This document shows positions 1 to 6,230 of a stretch of DNA of 6,570 nt, piece after piece. The number at the start of each line of letters is the position of its first letter. Position 1 is the stretch's first letter. Below the pieces are notes generated by a model. It did not search any database and had not been told where the DNA came from. It was given only the letters and a program-made list of their open reading frames with translations. The DNA is from an uncultured Bacteroidota bacterium (GTDB taxonomy: Bacteria > Bacteroidota > Bacteroidia > Bacteroidales > SZUA-534), in assembly GCA_937900725.1 (NCBI GenBank), contig CALCFP010000304.1:1-6570 (forward strand). The letters are read 5' to 3'. Both the position numbers and the translations under genes were made by a program.

Positions 1-1751
1 TATCGGCCTTGTGGACGTTTGGCTTTCATCAAAGCCGTGAACGCTACAAGTCTTGCAACGAACTGCTTGAAGTACTCGACACCTATCGTTCAACAGGGGT
101 TCCTATAGATGGAATGATACAGGATTGGCAATATTGGGGCAACAATTATCTGTGGAATGCAATGGAGTTCCTCAACTCTGATTTTGCCAACTACAAGCAT
201 ATGATTGACCACGTACACAAATCGGATGCACATTTAAGCATCAGCATTTGGGCTAGTTTTGGGCCACATACGAAGCCGTATCATCAACTTGATGAAAAAA
301 AACTGCTCTATAGTTTTCAGACATGGCCGATGAGCGGACTCGAGGGTTGGCCACCAAATATGGAGTATCCTAGTGGCGTGCGATGCTATGTGCCTTATTC
401 GGTCACTGCACGCAATATCTATTGGGAAAATCTGTTGAGGCTTCATACAGCAGGTATCGACGGCTGGTGGATGGATTCCACCGATCCCGATCATCTTTAT
501 TGGCCTGATTCTGACCTTGATGAAGTGAAACCTGTGACTGATCCGATTACAGGGACTGACTTTATGTCGTCGTGGCGTTTTGTGCGAAATGCTTTCCCTT
601 TGTGCACGGTAAATGGCGTGTACGATAGCCAACGAGCTGTTGATTCATCAAAACGGGTTTTTATACTGACACGTAGTTATTTCGCTGGACAGCAACGCAC
701 TGGAGCTCAGACATGGAGTGGCGACATTGGTTCGTCGTGGGACAGTTTCCGCAAGCAAGTGCCGTTGAGCATCAATTACACGTTCACTGCCAATCCAAAC
801 GTAAACAATGATTTGGGCGGATTTTTCGCCAATTCGTACAACAAGACATATTTAGACCAAACAGCCACCAAAAATCCATTGTATCAAGAACTTTATGTAA
901 GATGGATGCAGTTCGGCACGTTCCTGCCTATGATGCGTAGCCACGGTACTGAGGTTTATCGCGAATTGTACTACTACGGCAAGTCCGGCGAGCCTGTTTA
1001 TGATGCATTGCTTGATGCTGTCAAGTTGCGTTACAAATTGTTGCCTTACATTTATTCAACTGCATGGCAGGTTAGCCACAACGATGACTCATATGTCAGG
1101 GGCCTTATGATGGATTTCCCGTCAGATACGCTTACATGGGACAATGGACGAGAGTTTATGTTCGGTCGTTCACTGCTTGTGGCTCCTGTGCTTGAGGCAC
1201 TTTACACTCCGGAAACCGCCAACGAAACTGATGCTTACGACAGTTGGTCGCCAAGCAACAAAAGCCTTTATCAAGATGGTTTTACTGCTGATTGGAATGC
1301 AATCAAGACATATGATGTGTATTTGCCCAAAGGCGCCAAGTGGTTCGATTATTGGACAGGCGAACTGTTCGATGGAGGACAAATTATTAAAGCTGACGGT
1401 ACATTGAAACATTGTCCGTTGTATGTCAAGTCGGGTTCAATATTGCCTATTTGCCTAAAGAATGTAAATCATGCCGACATTGCCGATTGGACAGACCTTG
1501 ACATATATGTCTATCCAGGTGGTAATGCAACTTTCACACTCTATGAAGACGAGGGCGACAACTACAATTATGAGAAAGGTGTTTACTCTACAATTAAAAT
1601 GGATTGGGACGATGCCAGTCAAACCCTAACAATTGGCAATCGTGAAGGGTCATTCCCTGGTATGTCGCAGAAACGTACTTTCCGCATTCATATAGCCAAT
1701 ACAGACAGAATAGTCAACTATGTAGGAAAAAAGATTAAGGTTAAGGTTTGA
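1..1751 (+). CDS. Glycoside hydrolase family 31 alpha-glycosidase, C-terminal part (5' end outside window)
   Basis: Partial gene. The reading frame is already open at the left edge (first whole codon at 3) and stops at TGA 1749-1751. GH31 enzymes are retaining exo-alpha-glycosidases, mostly alpha-glucosidases or alpha-xylosidases. Visible hallmarks, in order: an early-barrel segment FGFHQSRERY; GIDGWWMDSTDPDH, whose Asp (codon 474-476) is the expected nucleophile; TWSGDIGSSW, whose Asp (723-725) is the expected acid/base; the RSHG substrate-binding motif (from 936); and the post-barrel YLPKGAKWFDYWTGE segment. The last 90 residues or so (VYPGGNATFTLYEDEGDNYN and onward) resemble the DUF5110 beta domain. 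A loop of about 35 residues is inserted between LVAPV and the YLPKG strand. The N-terminal beta-sandwich and any signal peptide lie outside the window, so location is unknown; relatives are usually periplasmic or surface glycan-degrading enzymes. The catalytic Asp residues are intact, so activity is likely. Substrate cannot be decided here. Confidence 0.96.
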   Translation, partial: SALWTFGFHQSRERYKSCNELLEVLDTYRSTGVPIDGMIQDWQYWGNNYLWNAMEFLNSDFANYKHMIDHVHKSDAHLSISIWASFGPHTKPYHQLDEKKLLYSFQTWPMSGLEGWPPNMEYPSGVRCYVPYSVTARNIYWENLLRLHTAGIDGWWMDSTDPDHLYWPDSDLDEVKPVTDPITGTDFMSSWRFVRNAFPLCTVNGVYDSQRAVDSSKRVFILTRSYFAGQQRTGAQTWSGDIGSSWDSFRKQVPLSINYTFTANPNVNNDLGGFFANSYNKTYLDQTATKNPLYQELYVRWMQFGTFLPMMRSHGTEVYRELYYYGKSGEPVYDALLDAVKLRYKLLPYIYSTAWQVSHNDDSYVRGLMMDFPSDTLTWDNGREFMFGRSLLVAPVLEALYTPETANETDAYDSWSPSNKSLYQDGFTADWNAIKTYDVYLPKGAKWFDYWTGELFDGGQIIKADGTLKHCPLYVKSGSILPICLKNVNHADIADWTDLDIYVYPGGNATFTLYEDEGDNYNYEKGVYSTIKMDWDDASQTLTIGNREGSFPGMSQKRTFRIHIANTDRIVNYVGKKIKVKV

Positions 1752-1770
1752 ATTCTATATGTCAAAAAAC

Positions 1771-1808
1771 AAAAAGGCGTCAACGGCTTGCCGGTTGACG
1801 CCTTTTTT
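1771..1808. terminator. Bidirectional intrinsic terminator between convergent genes
   Basis: The arm AAAAAGGCGTCAAC (1771-1784) is perfectly complementary to GTTGACGCCTTTTT (1794-1807). The loop region GGCTTGCCG can add two G-C pairs with one bulged G. A T run (1803-1808) follows on the plus strand, and the A run at 1771-1775 supplies the U tract for the minus strand. It lies 19 bp after the GH31 stop codon and 18 bp past the end of the DUF4494 gene, so it probably serves both. Confidence 0.93.
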
Positions 1809-1825
1809 GTTGGCTTTAGAACCAG

Positions 1826-2275
1826 TTATTCCGCCTTGTCAAAGTCGTGCAGTATGCCGAAAATGTCCATTATCGACGATTCCTGAATCATCGGGATTGT
1901 AAAGTCGCTGATACTGGTGCTTAGCGCTTTCGAAAGCGTCTCGAAGGCATCTTTCACGTCGTTTGCCTGAACAAGAATGTTTGATGAAGTGCGCCGTTCC
2001 TTGCCCGATTTCTCATCGAATGAGATAAAAACGGCCTTGCACTTGAACCAGCGGTCGCCCGATTCGTTAGGGACAAGTTCAGAGTAGTTTGTAGTCTTGA
2101 TTGATGCCACATTGAACTCGCCCAGCCCTGCAAATTGCTCCAACTCTTTTGTTATTCGGCTTTCAGCATCGGTAAACGACACTGCGTCAACCATGTATAT
2201 CTCACTTACGGCCTTCTGTTTGCCGTCTTCGTCAACTTTTTGATATTTGACTTTGCATTCGTACCAGTTATTCAT
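1826..2275 (-). CDS. DUF4494-type protein of unknown function, with internal duplication
   Basis: 149-residue soluble protein without signal peptide or membrane segment, resembling the DUF4494 family of Bacteroidota, whose function I do not know. The frame is open 50 codons further upstream, but I chose the ATG at 2275. The upstream translation is low-complexity and AT-derived, the family begins with an MNNWYECKVKY-like segment, and a TACATTTG promoter-like box sits just upstream. The protein contains two related halves. W4-Y-E-C7-K-V with DEDGK (16-19) matches W76-F-K-C79-K-A with DEKSGK (87-92), each followed by a D-A-containing helix-like segment (30-45 and 106-120). The C-terminal tail (125-149) has no second copy. 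It is transcribed alone, divergent from the nitroreductase and convergent with GH31. A cytoplasmic location is inferred. Confidence 0.88.
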   Translation of the reverse strand: MNNWYECKVKYQKVDEDGKQKAVSEIYMVDAVSFTDAESRITKELEQFAGLGEFNVASIKTTNYSELVPNESGDRWFKCKAVFISFDEKSGKERRTSSNILVQANDVKDAFETLSKALSTSISDFTIPMIQESSIMDIFGILHDFDKAE

Positions 2276-2297
2276 CTTTTTGAGTTTTTGTTGAAGG

Positions 2298-2305
2298 CAA
2301 ATGTA
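2298..2305 (-). promoter_or_regulatory. Candidate Bacteroidota -7 box for the DUF4494 gene
   Basis: The minus strand reads TACATTTG, an exact match to the Bacteroidota -7 consensus TAnnTTTG. It lies 22 bp upstream of the chosen ATG at 2275. No convincing TTTG -33 element is seen at the usual distance (about 2325-2330), so this rests on the -7 box and its position. The short 5' leader it implies supports the downstream start codon. Confidence 0.5.
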
Positions 2306-2409
2306 CATATTTCTGTTTTTAGAATTGGAATTAAATGGCAGGTGAATTATAAATGATATATGCGAGTTGAAAGACACAATGTTATAGCAGATGCACTTAG
2401 AATTTTTTC

Positions 2410-2426
2410 TTACTTTGCAACGCAAA
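2410..2426 (+). promoter_or_regulatory. Candidate -7 box and overlapping inverted repeat upstream of the nitroreductase
   Basis: The plus strand reads TTACTTTG (2410-2417), one mismatch from TAnnTTTG. It overlaps a perfect inverted repeat, TTTGC-AAC-GCAAA (2414-2426). The box lies 64 bp before the nitroreductase ATG, implying an untranslated leader of about 55 nt. No clear -33 element is visible. The inverted repeat covers the expected transcription start, so it could be an operator, or chance. Confidence 0.35.
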
Positions 2427-2481
2427 TGTCAGCCGAAGGTTGGGTGGTTGCTCGGTGTGGGCTGATTAAAAATAGTTTCGA

Positions 2482-3006
2482 ATGGAATATTCAGAGTTGA
2501 TACGCATACGCAGAAGTCATCGCAAGTTCTTGCCACAACAAGTTGAACGGCAGAAAGTTGAGGCGATGCTCAAGGCAGGGTTGCTGGCACCGTCGGGCAA
2601 GTCGGTATATCCTTGCGAGTTCGTGGTTGTTGACGAACCCGACGTCTTGAAACAGTTGGCTGTGGCAAAGGCACATGGCGCGTCAATGCTCAACAGTGCG
2701 CCATTGGCGATAGTTGTCGTGGCCGATACGTCTAAGACCGATGTGTGGGTTGAGGATGCGTCAATAGCCACCACTCTGATGATGCTTGAGGCCGAAAATC
2801 AAGGATTGGGAGCCTGCTGGGTGCAGATGCGCTTGCGTGGCACCGACAACGGCGAATCAGCGACGCAAAATCTGCGTGGCCTGCTCAACTTGAAGCCTGA
2901 GCACGAGGTGCTTGCCGTTGTGGCTATCGGCTACAAGGCCGAGTCGAAACCTGCACGCACCGACAGCGACTTGCAGTTTGACAAAGTTCATCATCTTTCA
3001 TTATAA
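2482..3006 (+). CDS. Nitroreductase family FMN-dependent oxidoreductase
   Basis: 174-residue protein of the small nitroreductase family, flavoenzymes that usually use FMN and NAD(P)H to reduce nitro compounds, quinones or other electron acceptors as dimers. Seen: N-terminal IRIRRSHRKF (R10, R11, S12, R14), the usual FMN-phosphate contact; LAPSGKSVYPCEFVVV (35-50); EDASIATTLMMLEAENQGLGACWV (91-114), the core helix plus the flavin-contacting glycine turn; and a terminal AIGYKAESKP (148-157). The length is typical of the short subgroup. There is no signal peptide, so it is cytoplasmic. ATG 2482 is the only sensible start, since the RRSHRKF motif begins at residue 10. It is followed 6 bp later by a lipoprotein gene on the same strand, probably cotranscribed. 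The physiological substrate cannot be read from the sequence; the family assignment is secure. Confidence 0.95.
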   Translation: MEYSELIRIRRSHRKFLPQQVERQKVEAMLKAGLLAPSGKSVYPCEFVVVDEPDVLKQLAVAKAHGASMLNSAPLAIVVVADTSKTDVWVEDASIATTLMMLEAENQGLGACWVQMRLRGTDNGESATQNLRGLLNLKPEHEVLAVVAIGYKAESKPARTDSDLQFDKVHHLSL

Positions 3007-3012
3007 ACTGAT

Positions 3013-3423
3013 ATGAAGAAAAATACGATTTTGGTTATTGCGATGTTGTGGGGCGTTCTCACAATGTCGAGTTGTGACAAGAAGAGTTATTGCCCTGTCG
3101 AGGTGAATGTGCCAATTGTCAGTGCCGACATTCCCGATACCGTGGATGCGGGCGAAATGTTCACTTGCGACTTTGTGCTTGATAAAGGCGAATGCATTAA
3201 GGAGTATGGCGTTCGATGTACAATTATCAGTGACACTGTTTTGTTCTTAGGCTGTGCCATGCAGGATTATTGCGAGTGCCTCGATGATGTTCCTGTAGAG
3301 TCTTCAATCCGTCTTAGGCTAGGCGATTATGACAAATATTTAGTTATTTATAGCGCCATAGATGACGAAAGAATTGCGATTGGAAGCATATATGACACTA
3401 TAGCCGTGAGAAAAAATAACTAA
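3013..3423 (+). CDS. Predicted cysteine-rich lipoprotein, function unknown
   Basis: 136 residues; family not recognised. Residues 1-20 form a lipoprotein signal peptide: basic MKKN, a hydrophobic core ILVIAMLWGVL, then TMSSC with the lipid-carrying cysteine at C21. The next residues are DKKS, without the run of acidic residues that often marks surface export in Bacteroidota, so a periplasm-facing anchor is more likely (inference). The mature part alternates short hydrophobic strands with turns (ADIPDTVDAGEMFTCDFVLD; IRLRLGDYDKYLVIYSAID), consistent with a small Ig-like beta sandwich. Besides C21 there are seven cysteines (27, 52, 61, 69, 81, 87, 89), many for this size, suggesting disulfides. 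It starts 6 bp after the nitroreductase stop, so cotranscription is likely. No function is proposed. Confidence 0.82.
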   Translation: MKKNTILVIAMLWGVLTMSSCDKKSYCPVEVNVPIVSADIPDTVDAGEMFTCDFVLDKGECIKEYGVRCTIISDTVLFLGCAMQDYCECLDDVPVESSIRLRLGDYDKYLVIYSAIDDERIAIGSIYDTIAVRKNN

Positions 3424-3442
3424 TTGTTTTAGTGTGGTTTAA

Positions 3443-3553
3443 TCATGAATTAATCAGTCTGTTAATTTCTTCTATATTGAAGTCTTTGCTGATGGCGATA
3501 GTGTCCGTTTCTTGTGAGATTTTATTTTTATCTAATTGTTTATTAGATGTATG
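3443..3553 (-). pseudogene. Protein-like open stretch without a start codon, possible gene relic
   Basis: On the minus strand 36 sense codons run between a TGA (3556-3554) and a TGA (3445-3443), with no ATG, GTG or TTG. The translation ends ETDTIAISKDFNIEEINRLI, then NS. It looks like a real C-terminus, with a strand-like DTIAIS and an amphipathic acidic helix, rather than random AT-rich sequence. It lies between the 3' end of the lipoprotein gene and the terminator of the lysine unit. Part of it (3485-3505) resembles the last codons of the lipoprotein gene in inverted orientation. It could be a decayed gene tail or chance; I favour a relic only weakly. Confidence 0.25.
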
Positions 3554-3560
3554 TCAAAAT

Positions 3561-3594
3561 AAAAAAGGCATTTTCCTATAGGAAAATGCCTTTT
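3561..3594 (-). terminator. Intrinsic terminator of the lysine unit (bidirectional shape)
   Basis: A perfect 14-bp stem, AAAAGGCATTTTCC (3563-3576) with GGAAAATGCCTTTT (3581-3594), closed by TATA; the 32 bases form a complete palindrome. The A run at 3561-3566 gives six U residues on the minus-strand transcript. It starts 18 bp past the lysA stop codon. It could also stop plus-strand transcripts from the nitroreductase-lipoprotein pair, about 140 bp upstream. Confidence 0.92.
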
Positions 3595-3612
3595 GTCTTG
3601 TAATGGACAAGC

Positions 3613-4755
3613 CTATTTCGAGAAATATCCCTTCACCATTGTGCGCAGGTTGTAGGTAGATGCCATAGCCTCGCCGTATGCGCCGGCCGTGCGTATGGCA
3701 AGCAAGTCGCCACGTTTTGTGCCAGCCATTTCCATAGCCTTTGCAAAGCAGTCCGACGATTCGCAGATAGGTCCAACAACATCGTATTTTTCAGAAGCCT
3801 CACTGCTGCTCAAATTCTCAATCTTATGAACCGCCTGATAAAGTGCAGGGCGGATGAGTTCGGTCATTCCCGCATCGACAATGGCGAATTTCGTGTTAAC
3901 GCCCTTCTTTACGTACAGCACCTTGGTGATGAGCGCGCCGCATTGTGCTACAAGGGCACGTCCGAGTTCGAAGTGCAACTGCTGTTTCGGGCGCAGTTTC
4001 AGAGTCTCGCTGAATACCTTGAAATACTCTTCAAAGGCAGGCATAGGCTCTTTGTCGGGCTGCTCGTAGTTTACGCCCAGACCGCCACCAACGTTTATGT
4101 GGTCCACAATGATGTGACGGGCGTAGAACCATTCCTGAATCTCGTTCACGCGGACGCAGAGATTTCTGAAATCCTGCATATCAAGAATTTGCGAACCGAT
4201 ATGGAAATGAAGTCCGATAAGTTCAAGGTTCTTCAACTTTGCCAGGGCGTCAATCACATTCTCGAAATCCCAAGTGTTTATGCCGAACTTGTTCTCTTCG
4301 AGGCCAGTTGTAATGTAGTGGTGAGTTGATGCGTGCACGTTCGGGTTGATGCGCAAGGCGATGTGAGCCTTTTTTCCCATTTTGCCTGCAATCTCGTCAA
4401 TCACTTCCATTTCAGGAACCGACTCGCAGTTGAAGCAGAAAATGTCGTTCTCAAGGCCGATGGTTATTTCCTCGTCGCTCTTTCCGACACCCGCAAAGGC
4501 TATCTTTTGTGGGTCGATGCCGGCGGCGATGCTTTGCCTAATCTCGTTGCCGCTGACGCAGTCGGTGCCAAGTCCTGCATTCTTTATGTGGCGCAGAATG
4601 CCCAGGTTGCCGTTAGCCTTGACAGCGTAATGCACGTGATATCCGTAACGGTCGGCAATCGACTTGACTGTTTGAAGAGTCGAGTCGAGCAGGTCAGTGT
4701 CGTACCAGTAAAATGGCGTTTTCAGTTCGCCAAATCGTTTTAGGTCGAAATACAT
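3613..4755 (-). CDS. lysA: Diaminopimelate decarboxylase
   Basis: 380 residues. A PLP enzyme that decarboxylates meso-diaminopimelate to L-lysine, the last step of the pathway; cytoplasmic. It is a fold-type III (alanine racemase-like barrel) decarboxylase. Seen: HYAVKANGN with the PLP lysine K46; GLHFHIGSQI (181-190); the PLP-phosphate loop NVGGGLGVNY (221-230); ELGRALVAQCG (263-273); DAGMTELIRPALYQ (294-307); GPICESSDCF (328-337), the CESSD active-site segment contributed across the dimer; and GAYGEAMASTYNLR (358-371). It is slightly shorter than the roughly 400-420 residues of many homologues but complete, with all motifs present. CESSD and GAYGEAM favour lysA over related polyamine decarboxylases. 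ATG 4755 lies 9 bp after the aspartokinase stop, so both are surely on one transcript, ended by the hairpin at 3561-3594. Confidence 0.97.
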   Translation of the reverse strand: MYFDLKRFGELKTPFYWYDTDLLDSTLQTVKSIADRYGYHVHYAVKANGNLGILRHIKNAGLGTDCVSGNEIRQSIAAGIDPQKIAFAGVGKSDEEITIGLENDIFCFNCESVPEMEVIDEIAGKMGKKAHIALRINPNVHASTHHYITTGLEENKFGINTWDFENVIDALAKLKNLELIGLHFHIGSQILDMQDFRNLCVRVNEIQEWFYARHIIVDHINVGGGLGVNYEQPDKEPMPAFEEYFKVFSETLKLRPKQQLHFELGRALVAQCGALITKVLYVKKGVNTKFAIVDAGMTELIRPALYQAVHKIENLSSSEASEKYDVVGPICESSDCFAKAMEMAGTKRGDLLAIRTAGAYGEAMASTYNLRTMVKGYFSK

Positions 4756-4764
4756 CGTCGTTGA

Positions 4765-6087
4765 TTATTTTTCGTCGGTGAAAATGTTGTGGCTCAAATC
4801 GTTGAGCGCCTGTGCCTTGTATTCTGACTTGACCAGTACCGATACGTTGAAGTTGCTTCCGCCGTACGATATCATTCTGATAGGAATATTGTTAAGGGCA
4901 GACAGGATGGTTCCGCCAAAGCCTTTCGAATTAGAGTGCAGGTCGCCGACAACGCAGATGATGACGTAGTCGCCTTCAGCCTCTACGGTGCCGTATTTGT
5001 GCAGTTCGCTTACAATCTTGTCAAGATTCTTCGTGTTGTCGATAGTGACAGAAACGCCAACTTCCGAAGTTGTAATCATATCGATGGAAGTCTCGTATGT
5101 CTCAAAAATCTCGAACACCTTGCGTAGGAATCCGTGAGCCATAAGCATACGGTCGCTCTTGATTTTGATTGCGGTGATGCCGTCTTTTGCGGCAATTGCG
5201 CGGATAGGCACTTTGGCAACGTCTTTCTTGATTATTGTGCCAGGAGCCGAAGGCTCCATTGTGTTTTTGATGCGGACAGGAATGTTGGCCAGTTTCGCAG
5301 GCATCACGCAGGTTGGATGCAGGATTTTTGCGCCAAAGTAAGCCAGTTCGGCAGCCTCGTCGAACGACAGTTCAGGAATTGCGTGAGTGTGCTCCACAAT
5401 TCGTGGGTCGTTGGTGTGCATTCCGTCAATGTCGGTCCAGATGATGATTTCTTCAGCATTCACGGCTGCACCTATTATAGATGCCGAATAGTCGGAGCCG
5501 CCGCGTTGCAGGTTGTCGATGTTGCCAATGGCGTTTCGGCAGATGAAACCTTGAGTGATAATCAAGTAGTAGTCGCCACATTGCTTCAGTTCGCGTTGCA
5601 GGTTTTCGCGGATGTAGTAGTCGTCAGGCTCGCCGCTCTTGTCGATGCGCATAAAGTTCAGTGCCGATATTAGGTTCGATTTTCTGCCTGTTTCCTGAAG
5701 GTGGTAGTTCATCAGGGCGGTTGAAATCAGTTCGCCTTGCGCAAGTATTTCCTTCTCTTCGTACATAGTGAACATATCGCGGGCGAATGAGCGGATATGG
5801 CTGAAGTGGCCTTTTATCAAGTCGTTGCCAAGGTCCTTGTATTTTTGGGTGGTGAACAGTTCGTCAACAACGCCCATATATTTCTGTTCAAGTTGGCTTA
5901 TCTTCTCATTGGCACCGTCGAAATTCTTCTTGTACATATAGTTGGCAATCTCCACCAGTGCATTGGTGGTGCCAGACATAGCCGACAATACTACGATTTT
6001 TGGTTTCCCGTCGTCAATCAAACGGGCAACTTCTCTGATACGTTCAGGTGAACCTACTGAGGTTCCGCCAAATTTCATTACTTGCAT
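4765..6087 (-). CDS. lysC: Aspartokinase, monofunctional, with C-terminal ACT domains
   Basis: 440 residues. Phosphorylates L-aspartate with ATP to 4-phosphoaspartate, the committed step to lysine, threonine, methionine and diaminopimelate; cytoplasmic. The kinase domain (about 1-290) shows VMKFGGTSVGS (3-13, K5), VLSAMSGTTNAL (33-44), LAQGELIS (115-122), QRGGSDYSASIIGA (194-207), IIWTDIDGMHTNDPR (215-229) and LAYFGAKILHPTC (248-260). Two ACT regions follow: about 305-375, with GFLRKVFEIFETYETSIDMI then TTSEVGVSVTID; and about 376-436, with VVGDLHSNSKGFGGTILSAL and RMISYGGSNFNVSVLV. The arrangement matches lysine-inhibited LysC-type enzymes, so end-product inhibition is likely (inference). 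No homoserine dehydrogenase domain is attached. Start ATG 6087 places FGGTSVG at the usual distance; a second ATG three codons later is possible. It is the first main gene of the unit, preceded by a leader-peptide ORF and a terminator-like hairpin, and followed 9 bp later by lysA. Confidence 0.97.
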   Translation of the reverse strand: MQVMKFGGTSVGSPERIREVARLIDDGKPKIVVLSAMSGTTNALVEIANYMYKKNFDGANEKISQLEQKYMGVVDELFTTQKYKDLGNDLIKGHFSHIRSFARDMFTMYEEKEILAQGELISTALMNYHLQETGRKSNLISALNFMRIDKSGEPDDYYIRENLQRELKQCGDYYLIITQGFICRNAIGNIDNLQRGGSDYSASIIGAAVNAEEIIIWTDIDGMHTNDPRIVEHTHAIPELSFDEAAELAYFGAKILHPTCVMPAKLANIPVRIKNTMEPSAPGTIIKKDVAKVPIRAIAAKDGITAIKIKSDRMLMAHGFLRKVFEIFETYETSIDMITTSEVGVSVTIDNTKNLDKIVSELHKYGTVEAEGDYVIICVVGDLHSNSKGFGGTILSALNNIPIRMISYGGSNFNVSVLVKSEYKAQALNDLSHNIFTDEK

Positions 6088-6098
6088 AATCGTTTTCT

Positions 6099-6137
6099 TT
6101 TAAATAGAAAAGTCGGAATTGCTGAACCCCGACTTTT
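6099..6137 (-). terminator. Terminator-like hairpin in the aspartokinase leader (candidate attenuator)
   Basis: In the minus-strand RNA, AAAAGUCGG (6137-6129) pairs perfectly with CCGACUUUU (6116-6108) across a 12-nt loop, giving nine base pairs. U-rich sequence follows (UUUU within the stem, then CUAUUU down to about 6102). The stem ends 20 nt before the aspartokinase ATG (6087) with no gene in between, so its only visible role is to stop or gate transcription entering lysC-lysA. The U tract is interrupted, so strength is uncertain. No plus-strand gene ends nearby that would need it. Confidence 0.7.
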
Positions 6138-6171
6138 ATTTTGTTGTTAATTAAAATTCTTGTTGTCAGGG
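6127..6171 (-). promoter_or_regulatory. Candidate antiterminator pairing in the lysine leader
   Basis: CCCUGAC (minus strand 6171-6165) can pair over seven bases, one of them a U-G wobble, with GUCGGGG (6133-6127), leaving a 31-nt loop. The downstream element overlaps the left arm of the terminator hairpin (6137-6129), so the two folds exclude each other. CCCUGAC begins 5 nt after the leader-peptide stop codon, where a ribosome finishing the peptide would cover it, while a ribosome stalled on early lysine codons would leave it free. The pairing was found by eye; energies were not computed. Confidence 0.5.
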
Positions 6172-6176
6172 AATTA

Positions 6177-6230
6177 CTAGCGGCGCTTGCAGTTGCGCTT
6201 GACTTGCTTGCATTTTATCGCCGTTGTCAT
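6177..6230 (-). CDS. Lysine-rich leader peptide of the lysC-lysA unit (candidate)
   Basis: A 17-codon ORF reading MTTAIKCKQVKRNCKRR, from ATG 6230 to TAG 6177. It has four lysine codons (one AAA, three AAG), two adjacent threonine codons and one isoleucine codon (ATA). Lysine, threonine and isoleucine all derive from aspartate through aspartokinase. GGGGT lies just before the ATG and could act as a ribosome binding site, which is notable in a genome with weak Shine-Dalgarno use. An in-frame ATG at 6242 would add MNGV (21 residues). The stop is followed by the antiterminator and terminator candidates and then lysC. The composition and place match amino-acid biosynthesis leader peptides such as thrL or hisL of enterobacteria. 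Too short for statistics alone; the case rests on the combination. Confidence 0.6.
   Translation of the reverse strand: MTTAIKCKQVKRNCKRR

Noticed and set aside
2276..2425. Upstream extension of the DUF4494 gene to a TTG at 2425 (199 residues)
   Set aside because: The added 50 residues are low-complexity AT-derived sequence and would run through the divergent promoter region. The family-like N-terminus begins at ATG 2275, just downstream of a TACATTTG box.
3439..3456. Direct repeat TTAATCA (3439-3445 and 3450-3456)
   Set aside because: Only two 7-bp copies in an AT-rich stretch, with no sign of an array or an insertion-site duplication.
3826..5673. Long plus-strand ORFs (for example 3826-4329, 4333-4743, 5134-5673)
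   Set aside because: All lie antisense within lysA and lysC, whose conserved motifs prove the minus-strand frames. They are products of the codon bias of those genes.
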